From positions 540 to 15,249 of the forward strand of contig DQGF01000273.1 in assembly GCA_003525045.1 (NCBI GenBank): 14,710 nucleotides of DNA, given 5' to 3'. This document shows positions 6,989-13,387 of this stretch, one piece after another. The notes under the pieces were generated by a model. The model was not told where the DNA came from, searched no databases, and saw nothing but the letters and a program-made list of their open reading frames with translations. How positions within the stretch are numbered: the stretch's first letter is position 1; each line of letters starts with the position of its first letter. Made by a program: the position numbers and the translations under genes. Origin of the DNA: Pseudomonas sp. Lineage in GTDB: Bacteria > Pseudomonadota > Gammaproteobacteria > Pseudomonadales > Pseudomonadaceae.

Positions 6989-7765
6989 ATGCGCCTACGG
7001 CTCTTCCTCGGCCTGTTGTGCTGTCTGACGGGTGTTGCTCACGCAGCGCCCGTCACGACCGCGCCTCAAAAAGCCTATCTAAGCCTGATCATCGATGACC
7101 TGGGGCAAAACCTGCCCCGGGATCGCCGCGTGCTCGCCCTGCCCGGCCCGGTCACCGCGGCAATCATGCCCGATACGCCCCACGCCACCGAGTTCGCTCG
7201 CGAAGCCCATCGCGCCGGCAAGATCGTCATCCTGCACATGCCCATGGCTCCGGCCACCGGACCGTTCGCCTGGCATCCCGACCTGCCCATCGAAGAACTC
7301 GAGAAGCGCCTGAACGCGGCGTTCAAAAGGGTGCCGTATACCGCCGGCATCAACAATCACATGGGCAGCCGCATGACCGCTCAGCGACCGGCCATGGCCT
7401 GGCTGATGGCGGACTTGCAGCGTCGGCACAAGCTCTTCGTCGATAGCCGCACCAGTGCGCAAACCGTGGCGGCCGCCGAGGCGCAGAAGATTGGTTTGGC
7501 GAGTGTTTCGCGGGACGTGTTTCTGGACGATGAGCGCACCGAAGCAGCGATTTTCACGCAGTTACAGACGGCGATCAGCCTGGCACGCGAGCAGGGTTCG
7601 GCGGTGATGATCGGGCACCCGTACCCACAGACCCTGGCGGTGCTGGAGCGGGAATTGCCCAAGCTCAAGGCTCAGGGTATCGACTGGATCGATATCAAGC
7701 AGATGATCAGCGTGCGCGGCAATCGCGCCATGATCGCTCATGGCAAAGACGGCATTTATCGGTAA
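6989..7765 (+). CDS. Divergent polysaccharide deacetylase family protein (YibQ-like)
   Basis: This gene encodes 258 residues. A signal peptide (1-19, ending VAHA) precedes a divergent polysaccharide deacetylase domain (PF04748 type). Motifs seen are LSLIIDDLGQN (31-41, paired Asp), ILHMPMAP, AGINNHMGSRMT, LFVDSRTSA and VMIGHPYPQTL, consistent with the NodB-like fold and its Asp/His metal site. The substrate is unknown; E. coli YibQ next to envC is also uncharacterised. The start ATG is 1 nt after the ctpA stop (TGAgATG), so translation is probably coupled and ctpA and this gene form one transcript. Confidence 0.88.
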   Translation: MRLRLFLGLLCCLTGVAHAAPVTTAPQKAYLSLIIDDLGQNLPRDRRVLALPGPVTAAIMPDTPHATEFAREAHRAGKIVILHMPMAPATGPFAWHPDLPIEELEKRLNAAFKRVPYTAGINNHMGSRMTAQRPAMAWLMADLQRRHKLFVDSRTSAQTVAAAEAQKIGLASVSRDVFLDDERTEAAIFTQLQTAISLAREQGSAVMIGHPYPQTLAVLERELPKLKAQGIDWIDIKQMISVRGNRAMIAHGKDGIYR

Positions 7766-7840
7766 CACCCGGTCACGACCTATACATAGTTACCGCCAGA
7801 TGCCTCGCCAATCTCTGAATAGTAAGACCTGCAACAGGTC

Positions 7841-7864
7841 GCGACTCCCCCGAGTCGCCTTTCA
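7841..7864 (+). terminator. Weak hairpin terminator or leader hairpin
   Basis: GCGACTC (7841-7847) pairs perfectly with GAGTCGC (7852-7858) around a CCCC loop, followed by only a short T-run (CTTTC). It could end the envC-ctpA-deacetylase transcript, or fold in the leader of the next gene, whose ATG is at 7881. Confidence 0.4.
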
Positions 7865-7880
7865 ACTATCTGGATTGACT

Positions 7881-9221
7881 ATGAATACCGACGACATCGC
7901 ATTGCCTGCGAGGCAAATGGAATCAATAAAGCTTGAAAATTTGCTGATCAATTTTACGACGGAATTTCAGCGTATCTGGGACAGCAGGGGTTCAGATTCG
8001 AAACCTGGAAGTTTTTGGCGCCCGACCCCTGCCCCTGACTTGCTGCCGGGGTATTTTCCACTGGGGGATGTCGTTGGTCCGGGGTTCGACAACATCAACC
8101 AGAACAGCATTGTGGCGGTTGTTTGCGAAGGTGATCCGCAGATCCAGGATGCCTCCAAAGGCAAAGCACTTAGCCCCCCTGATGACTTTGAACAAGTGTG
8201 GAGAGATTCAGGTTCGGGTGCCAAGTCGGACCTTACAATATGGCGCCCAATCCCTCCCCATGGCTATGTGGCGCTGGGAATGGTTTGCTCCAATGGCCGC
8301 GACAAGCCACTGCTCAATACTGTCCGTTGCGTCCGGTCGGATCTGGTGGTCGCGTCACCCATCAGCCGCATGATCTGGAGCGACGAGGGCAGTGGAGCCA
8401 AAGAAAAATTCAGCGCATGGGCCATCCAGCCTCCGACCGCAGCAGCTGGAGAAATCTACTTTTCATCAGGAACGTTTATCGCTACCCGTAGCTATAAAAG
8501 GCCCACAACAAACGTCGTTGCTTATTCCTTGCGGATGCAGATCCCTCTACGGGCCGATCCCCCCTTAGTGCCGCCGGCACTCTCCGGGTACGAACTACCT
8601 GAATCTGACGAAACGGCCAAGTCCACTCAAATTGCCCGACTTCCCTGGTTCACAATCCTGGACCCAGGATTAAGTCCGCTGGAGCAGCTGCGCACATCAG
8701 CTTTCTACCGCCTTGAAAGAGTGGACCAATATGTGCGTATCGGCCACGGTCATAACAAAAGCACTGTTGGCCAAAACTTCAAATGGACGGCGTCCCGGGC
8801 ACAGAGAGTTGAAACGTTGGAGGCGTTCAGCGACCTCACTTCTATCAAGATCAGAACGGATTGGCCGTTTAATGTGACCAACCTGCAGACTCTATCTTGG
8901 TTGCTGTCATCGCCTGTCCAGTTCTCGGCGAGATTGAGCAAGGATTTCACGCACACCGAAATATCATCCATCAGCTGGAGCGCCTCGGCAGCCGTGGAAA
9001 TCATCACGATAGTTCCCAAACACAAATTCGTGGCGGTCTATCAGATACAAAGTGATTACCGGCTACTGCGCGAAGACGGCACTCAGGTGGCGATCGACAT
9101 CAGCTACACCGATACCGATAGCCTGTACCTGACCGAATATCCGATTGAAAGTGACTGCGAGGTAACCGACACGTCCTTGCCGCTGGCAGACTCGTCAACA
9201 GCTACAGATACCGCGCCATGA
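7881..9221 (+). CDS. Vps62/DUF946-repeat protein, possible toxin-like C-terminal half
   Basis: This gene encodes 446 residues. The N-terminal half holds three related repeats: FQRIWDSRGSDSKPGSFWRP (29-48), FEQVWRDSGSGAK...WRPIPPHGYVALGMV (103-135) and MIWSDEGSGAKEKFSAWAIQPP (164-185). The pattern W-x-D-x-GSGAK...WRPxPPxGYxxLG is typical of the Vps62 (DUF946) family, whose molecular role is poorly known. The C-terminal half (about 265-425) is unrecognised and rich in Ser, Thr and alternating hydrophobics, with SWSASAAVEIITIVPKHKFV, a pattern that recalls aerolysin-type beta pore formers; that is inference only. No signal peptide or membrane segment is visible. Start ATG 7881 is the best available but its ribosome site is poor; ATG 7917 with GAGG upstream is an alternative. 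Base composition is clearly AT-richer than the neighbours (21 G+C in 60 at 7921-7980), suggesting transfer. Its 3' end overlaps the next gene tail to tail. Confidence 0.8.
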   Translation: MNTDDIALPARQMESIKLENLLINFTTEFQRIWDSRGSDSKPGSFWRPTPAPDLLPGYFPLGDVVGPGFDNINQNSIVAVVCEGDPQIQDASKGKALSPPDDFEQVWRDSGSGAKSDLTIWRPIPPHGYVALGMVCSNGRDKPLLNTVRCVRSDLVVASPISRMIWSDEGSGAKEKFSAWAIQPPTAAAGEIYFSSGTFIATRSYKRPTTNVVAYSLRMQIPLRADPPLVPPALSGYELPESDETAKSTQIARLPWFTILDPGLSPLEQLRTSAFYRLERVDQYVRIGHGHNKSTVGQNFKWTASRAQRVETLEAFSDLTSIKIRTDWPFNVTNLQTLSWLLSSPVQFSARLSKDFTHTEISSISWSASAAVEIITIVPKHKFVAVYQIQSDYRLLREDGTQVAIDISYTDTDSLYLTEYPIESDCEVTDTSLPLADSSTATDTAP

Positions 9222-9957
9222 TCTCGTCGACCACACCGTCCTTGCGCATCTGATCCAGCGCAGCCTGCAACTTGGCCACTGCGTCGTCCGATACGTTCTT
9301 GTTCAGTGCCAGGTACAGTTCGGCGCTGTGAAAGCGCAGAACGGTTTTGAGCCCGGTCACCCCGTCCTGGCGCGCCAGATAGCGCCCGGCCGGGTCACCG
9401 GTGGCCCAGAGGTCGATCTGGCCATTGACAAGTTTCCTGGCATTATCCTGATCGCGCAGCACCACTACCGGTTTCAAGCCTTGTTTAGCCAGAGTCTCGG
9501 CAATGGCATCGCCCTTGTATGCGCCGATCTTGTACTTGCGCGCGTCGTTCAGGGTTTCAAGGGTGATCTTGCTGTCAGCCTTGGCGAGCATGATCCAGTC
9601 GTCCGGGCCGATCGGGCCAACCCACTTGAACAGCTTTTCGCGATCCGGCAATCGCGCCATCACAAACACACCGTAACCGGGCTTTTCCAGAGTGAGTTTG
9701 TAGATCCGCTCCCAAGGGAAACGTAGCGTCAGGCTGTAGGTGATGTCGGCACGCTTGAACATCTCGCGGACGATGTCCACGGCGATGCCATTGATGTTCT
9801 CGTCCTGAGCGAAATTCTTGCCGTTCTTTGCCATGTTGTATGGCGGGAAATTTTCCGTCAGCAGCACCAGGTTGGTGTAAGGACCGGCTGCAGCGTGCGC
9901 CCCATTGATGAGTAACAGAGAAGCGCTGGCGAGGGCGAGAAGAAGACGTTTGAGCAT
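9202..9957 (-). CDS. Periplasmic solute-binding protein, SBP family 3-like
   Basis: This gene encodes 251 residues. A signal peptide (about 1-22, LLLALASASLLLINGAHA) is followed by an extracellular solute-binding family 3 domain: LVLLTENFPPYNM, GIAVDIVREMFKRADI, LRFPWERIYKL, GVFVMARLPDREKLFKWVGPI, YKIGAYKGDAIAETLAKQG, and a C-terminal ALDQMRKDGVVDEIMARYL. Such proteins bind amino acids or small polar ligands; no permease or ATPase gene is adjacent, so it may be an orphan receptor or use a distant transporter. It lies 77 nt after hisF on the same strand; no convincing terminator or promoter is seen in the gap. No strong ribosome site precedes ATG 9957. The last 20 bp overlap the 3' end of the convergent Vps62-type gene. 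Confidence 0.88.
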   Translation of the reverse strand: MLKRLLLALASASLLLINGAHAAAGPYTNLVLLTENFPPYNMAKNGKNFAQDENINGIAVDIVREMFKRADITYSLTLRFPWERIYKLTLEKPGYGVFVMARLPDREKLFKWVGPIGPDDWIMLAKADSKITLETLNDARKYKIGAYKGDAIAETLAKQGLKPVVVLRDQDNARKLVNGQIDLWATGDPAGRYLARQDGVTGLKTVLRFHSAELYLALNKNVSDDAVAKLQAALDQMRKDGVVDEIMARYL

Positions 9958-10034
9958 GTCTGGCTACCGAAATCCATGGCGTACCCAAGAGTGCCTTGAG
10001 CCCGCCATGATGTCCACTGGCCTGTATCGGTTGC

Positions 10035-10805
10035 TTATCGCATCACGATGCCGCGATGGGCCATGTAGGCCTTGGCTTCCTGCACGGTGTATTCGCCGAA
10101 GTGGAAAATACTCGCCGCCAGTACCGCGCTGGCGTGGCCTTCGATAATGCCGTCGGCCAAATGCTGCAGGTTGCCAACGCCGCCGGAGGCGATCACCGGA
10201 ATGCCCAAGGCATCGCTGATGGCACGGGTGACGCCCAGGTCGAAGCCGTTTTTCATGCCATCCTGGTCCATGCTGGTCAGCAGGATTTCACCGGCACCCA
10301 GGCCTTCCATCTTCTTCGCCCACTCCACCGCGTCGAGACCGGTTGGCTTGCGACCGCCGTGGGTGAAGATTTCCCAGCGCGGGGTTTCGCCGGGGCCGGA
10401 AACTTTCTTGGCGTCTATGGCGACGACGATGCATTGCGAACCGAAATGCTGCGCCGCTTCGCCAACGAACTCCGGATTGAATACGGCGGCGGTGTTGATC
10501 GAGACCTTGTCCGCGCCGGCATTCAGCAGATTGCGAATGTCCTGCACGGTGCGCACGCCACCACCCACTGTCAGCGGGATGAACACCTGGCTGGCCATGC
10601 GCTCGACGGTGTGCAGCGTGGTGTCGCGACCGTCGACGCTGGCGGTGATGTCGAGAAAGGTAATCTCGTCGGCACCCTGCTCGTCGTAGCGACGGGCGAT
10701 TTCCACCGGGTCGCCGGCATCACGGATATTTTCGAACTTCACACCTTTGACGACCCGGCCGTTGTCCACGTCCAGGCAAGGGATGATGCGTTTGGCCAGC
10801 GCCAT
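10035..10805 (-). CDS. hisF: Imidazole glycerol phosphate synthase cyclase subunit HisF
   Basis: This gene encodes 256 residues forming a (beta/alpha)8 barrel. HisF uses ammonia delivered from HisH to convert PRFAR into imidazole glycerol phosphate and AICAR, linking histidine and purine synthesis. The catalytic aspartates are Asp12 ([16 protein letters not shown]) and Asp131 (VVAIDAKK); phosphate loops TVGGGVR and VIASGGVGN are intact. GAGGA about 7 nt before the ATG gives a good ribosome site. It is the last his gene of the operon, 9 nt after hisA. Confidence 0.98.
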   Translation of the reverse strand: MALAKRIIPCLDVDNGRVVKGVKFENIRDAGDPVEIARRYDEQGADEITFLDITASVDGRDTTLHTVERMASQVFIPLTVGGGVRTVQDIRNLLNAGADKVSINTAAVFNPEFVGEAAQHFGSQCIVVAIDAKKVSGPGETPRWEIFTHGGRKPTGLDAVEWAKKMEGLGAGEILLTSMDQDGMKNGFDLGVTRAISDALGIPVIASGGVGNLQHLADGIIEGHASAVLAASIFHFGEYTVQEAKAYMAHRGIVMR

Positions 10806-10814
10806 GGTCAGTCC

Positions 10815-11552
10815 TCAGCCTTTGTACGAATCGCAGAAAGCTTGCGCTTCAGCGACGTCGAGGGTGCCTTCGTAGATCGCCCGGCCGGTGATCGCGCCGA
10901 TGATGCCTGGCGCCTTGGCGTCGAGCAGCGACTTGATGTCACCCAGGTTGTGAATACCGCCGGACGCGATGACCGGAATGCGCGTGGCAGCGGCCAGGGC
11001 AGCGGTGAACGGTACGTTGCAGCCCTGCATCATGCCGTCTTTGGCAATGTCGGTATAAACGATCGCGGACACGCCGTCGGCTTCGAATTGCTTGGCCAGG
11101 TCGATGACCTGAACGGTGCTGATCTCAGCCCAGCCGTCGGTGGCGACGAAACCGTCCTTGGCGTCCAGGCCGACGATCACTTTGCCCGGGAACGCGCGGC
11201 AGGCTTCAGCGACGAAGGCCGGATCTTTCACGGCTTTGGTGCCGATGATCACGTAGCTCACGCCGGCCTTCACGTAGTGTTCGATGGTTTCGAGGGAACG
11301 GATACCGCCGCCGATCTGGATCGGCAGGTTCGGGTAGCGCCTGGCGATGGCAGTAACGACTTCGCCGTTGACCGGCTGGCCTTCGAAGGCGCCGTTCAGG
11401 TCGACCAGATGCAGACGGCGGCAACCGCCCTCCACCCACTTGGCAGCCATGCTCACCGGGTCATCGGAGAACACCGTGGAATCTTCCATGCGGCCCTGGC
11501 GCAGACGAACACAGGCACCGTCCTTGAGATCGATAGCGGGAATAATTAGCAT
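10815..11552 (-). CDS. hisA: ProFAR isomerase HisA
   Basis: This gene encodes 245 residues forming a (beta/alpha)8 barrel paralogous to HisF. It isomerises ProFAR to PRFAR by an Amadori rearrangement, the step before HisH/HisF. The catalytic pair is Asp8 ([10 protein letters not shown]) and Asp130 ([11 protein letters not shown]); QIGGGIRS and VIASGGIHN form the phosphate sites. The start ATG (11550-11552) follows a clear GAAGGA ribosome site. Unlike the other his genes it is separated from its upstream neighbour by 99 nt that hold an inverted repeat cluster. Confidence 0.98.
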   Translation of the reverse strand: MLIIPAIDLKDGACVRLRQGRMEDSTVFSDDPVSMAAKWVEGGCRRLHLVDLNGAFEGQPVNGEVVTAIARRYPNLPIQIGGGIRSLETIEHYVKAGVSYVIIGTKAVKDPAFVAEACRAFPGKVIVGLDAKDGFVATDGWAEISTVQVIDLAKQFEADGVSAIVYTDIAKDGMMQGCNVPFTAALAAATRIPVIASGGIHNLGDIKSLLDAKAPGIIGAITGRAIYEGTLDVAEAQAFCDSYKG

Positions 11553-11570
11553 GCTTTTCCTTCGTCAAAG

Positions 11571-11650
11571 AGCTGCAAGCTGCAAGCGACAAGCTGCAAG
11601 CATGCGGTGTACCAATTCTTGCAGCTTGAAGCTTGCGGCTTAAAGCTGCT
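11571..11650. repeat. AGCTGCAAGC-type repeat cluster in the his operon
   Basis: A left cluster (11571-11602: AGCTGCAAGC, TGCAAGCGAC, AAGCTGCAAG) and a right cluster (11618-11650: TTGCAGCTTG, AAGCTTGCGG, CTTAAAGCTGCT) are imperfect inverted repeats of each other, about 21 of 24 matching over the best part, so the transcript can fold into a long hairpin. The arms themselves are tandem copies of a GCTGCAA core. This family is unrelated to the GTGGGAGCG REP elements seen elsewhere in the window. It lies between the DUF2164 gene and hisA and touches the DUF2164 stop region. Confidence 0.8.
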
Positions 11651-11651
11651 C

Positions 11652-11909
11652 CTATTCTTTCTCGAGCGCCCACAGGTCGCTTTCGATGCTTTCGAACCTC
11701 TCTTTGAGGTGCGTCTGCACATCGAAAATCGCCCTGTTGTAATAGTGCGGAGCAATTTCACGGGTAAACAGCTCAAGGATTTCGGCCGCTTCGAATGAAC
11801 CCAGGTCCAGTTCGAAGCGATCCTCCATGAAGCGTTTGATCTTGTGATTGGCCTCGTTCTCCTGCTCGGGAGTGAGGGTCAGGATCGGCGGCTTCTTCTT
11901 GACGGCCAT
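11652..11909 (-). CDS. DUF2164 family small protein
   Basis: This gene encodes 85 residues, highly charged and probably helical with no signal or membrane segment. LTPEQENEANHKIKRFMEDRFELDLGSFEAAEILELFTREIAPHYYNRAI resembles the DUF2164 family, whose function is unknown. The ATG directly follows the hisH stop codon (TAAATG), so it is co-translated with the histidine genes. From memory, P. putida carries a similar gene at this place while P. aeruginosa does not. Whether it affects histidine synthesis cannot be told from sequence. Confidence 0.85.
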   Translation of the reverse strand: MAVKKKPPILTLTPEQENEANHKIKRFMEDRFELDLGSFEAAEILELFTREIAPHYYNRAIFDVQTHLKERFESIESDLWALEKE

Positions 11910-12548
11910 TTACCAGCGACCATCCCACGCGGCGAAGTTCTGCAGCAATTGCAGGCCATGGGTATGGCTTTTCTCCGGGTGGAACTGCACGGCGAAACGC
12001 GAGCCTTCAGCCAGCGCTGCGGCGAAATCGACCCCGTAGTGACCGCCACCCACCACCTGCCGCGGATTGCCGGCGGCGATGTAGTAGCTGTGCACGAAAT
12101 AGAATCGCGCCAGGTCCGGAATGTTGTGCCACAGCGGGTGCATGACCGTCTGCTTCACTTCGTTCCAGCCCATGTGCGGGACTTTCAGGTGTTCGCCGTC
12201 TTCGTGCAAATCTTTGCCAAAGAACTTCACCTGGCCCGGAAACAGACCGATGCAGTCGACGCCGTCGTTCTCTTCACTGCTGTCGAGCAAGGCTTGCATG
12301 CCGACGCAAATGCCAAGGAACGGACGGTCCTGGCTGACTTCACGCACCAGCGAGTCGAAGCCCAGACGATGGATCTCAGCCATGCAATCACGAATCGCGC
12401 CCACGCCAGGAAACACCACCCGGTCGGCTTCGCGAATCACGTCGGCATCACTGGTGATCAAGACCTTGCCGGCACCGACGTGCTCGAGGGCCTTGGCCAC
12501 CGAGTGCAGGTTGCCCATGCCGTAATCGATAACCGCGACCGTCTGCAT
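11910..12548 (-). CDS. hisH: Imidazole glycerol phosphate synthase glutaminase subunit HisH
   Basis: This is a class I glutamine amidotransferase of 212 residues. It hydrolyses glutamine and channels ammonia to HisF. The triad is complete: nucleophile Cys81 in LGICVGMQ, with His190 and Glu192 in [19 protein letters not shown] (6-17) and [12 protein letters not shown] form the oxyanion and interface loops. Its ATG overlaps the hisB stop codon by one base (TAATG), which indicates translational coupling. Confidence 0.98.
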   Translation of the reverse strand: MQTVAVIDYGMGNLHSVAKALEHVGAGKVLITSDADVIREADRVVFPGVGAIRDCMAEIHRLGFDSLVREVSQDRPFLGICVGMQALLDSSEENDGVDCIGLFPGQVKFFGKDLHEDGEHLKVPHMGWNEVKQTVMHPLWHNIPDLARFYFVHSYYIAAGNPRQVVGGGHYGVDFAAALAEGSRFAVQFHPEKSHTHGLQLLQNFAAWDGRW

Positions 12549-13141
12549 TACAGAACGCCTTTGGTCGACGGCATCTGACCGGCCATGCGGTCATCCAGCT
12601 CTACGGCCATGCGCAGGGCGCGACCGAAAGCCTTGAACACGGTTTCGATCTGGTGGTGGGTGTTGGTGCCACGCAGGTTGTCGATGTGCAGGCTGACGAG
12701 GGCATGGTTGACGAAGCCCTGGAAGAATTCCTGGAACAGGTCAACGTCGAAGCCGCCGACGGTGGCGCGGGTATAGGGAACGTGCATCTGCAGGCCGGGA
12801 CGGCCGGAGAAGTCGATCACCACGCGCGACAGCGCTTCATCGAGCGGCACGTAGGCGTGGCCGTAACGACGGATGCCTTTCTTGTCCCCGATGGCTTTGG
12901 CGAAGGCCTGACCCAGGGTGATACCGACGTCTTCCACCGTGTGGTGGTCGTCGATATGCAGGTCGCCCTTGCTGACAATATCCAGGTCGATCAGCCCGTG
13001 ACGGGCGATCTGGTCCAGCATGTGCTCAAGAAAAGGGACACCGATATCAAATCGGGCCTTTCCGGTGCCATCCAGGTTGATCGAGGCTTTGATCTGGGTT
13101 TCCAGAGTGTCGCGCTCGACTGACGCCTTACGTTCGGCCAT
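12548..13141 (-). CDS. hisB: Imidazoleglycerol-phosphate dehydratase HisB (monofunctional)
   Basis: This gene encodes 197 residues from ATG 13141. It dehydrates imidazole glycerol phosphate to imidazole acetol phosphate. The two metal-binding motifs are present: [12 protein letters not shown] and [23 protein letters not shown] is also typical. There is no phosphatase domain, so this is the short, monofunctional form, unlike the bifunctional enterobacterial HisB. The frame opens at ATG 13162, but GGAG 6 nt before ATG 13141 and the usual length favour the shorter form. It is the first gene of the operon hisB-hisH-DUF2164-hisA-hisF. Confidence 0.96.
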   Translation of the reverse strand: MAERKASVERDTLETQIKASINLDGTGKARFDIGVPFLEHMLDQIARHGLIDLDIVSKGDLHIDDHHTVEDVGITLGQAFAKAIGDKKGIRRYGHAYVPLDEALSRVVIDFSGRPGLQMHVPYTRATVGGFDVDLFQEFFQGFVNHALVSLHIDNLRGTNTHHQIETVFKAFGRALRMAVELDDRMAGQMPSTKGVL

Positions 13142-13180
13142 CACCAGCTCCGCAAAAATCATTGGGCGAAAAAGGCAACC

Positions 13181-13209
13181 ATTATAGGGGCGCGGGCCGG
13201 AAACAGAAA
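13181..13209 (-). promoter_or_regulatory. Predicted sigma-70 promoter of the his operon
   Basis: On the minus strand a perfect TATAAT (13181-13186) stands about 7 nt before the expected transcript start (near 13174), giving a leader of about 33 nt before the hisB ATG. The -35 region at 17 bp is a weak TTTCTG. The leader is too short for a his-codon leader peptide attenuator of the enterobacterial kind. Confidence 0.5.
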
Positions 13210-13272
13210 CACGGGAGGTGATATGACTGACGGACTGAATTCAATACCGCCAGAGATGTACCTGTTATGACA

Positions 13273-13357
13273 TGTAGGAGCGAGGCTTGCCCGCGAAGGC
13301 GGTGTATCTGCTGAAACACCGCGTTATCGTTCTTCGCGAGCAAGCTTCGCTCCTACA
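13273..13357. repeat. REPIN, diverged copy
   Basis: Arms at 13273-13297 (TGTAGGAGCGAGGCTTGC...) and 13333-13357 match in 23 of 25 positions, with inner GGCGGTGTAT and ACACCGCG segments able to pair in part. It is the TGTAGGAGCG sub-type, different from the two TGTGGGAGCG copies elsewhere in the window. It lies in the 246-nt gap between the MFS transporter stop and the hisB start. The rest of that gap holds the his promoter and a 12-bp palindrome GCGCCCGGGCGC (13369-13380). Confidence 0.9.
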
Positions 13358-13387
13358 GGTATCGCGGTGCGCCCGGGCGCGGGGTAA

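Noticed and set aside
10056..11549. 497-codon plus-strand frame opposite hisF and hisA
   Set aside because: It spans two convincing minus-strand genes and shows the Ala/Gly/His/Val/Asp bias of antisense frames in GC-rich DNA.
13142..13175. His-codon leader peptide attenuator before hisB
   Set aside because: The predicted leader is only about 33 nt, with no run of His codons and no terminator/antiterminator pair.
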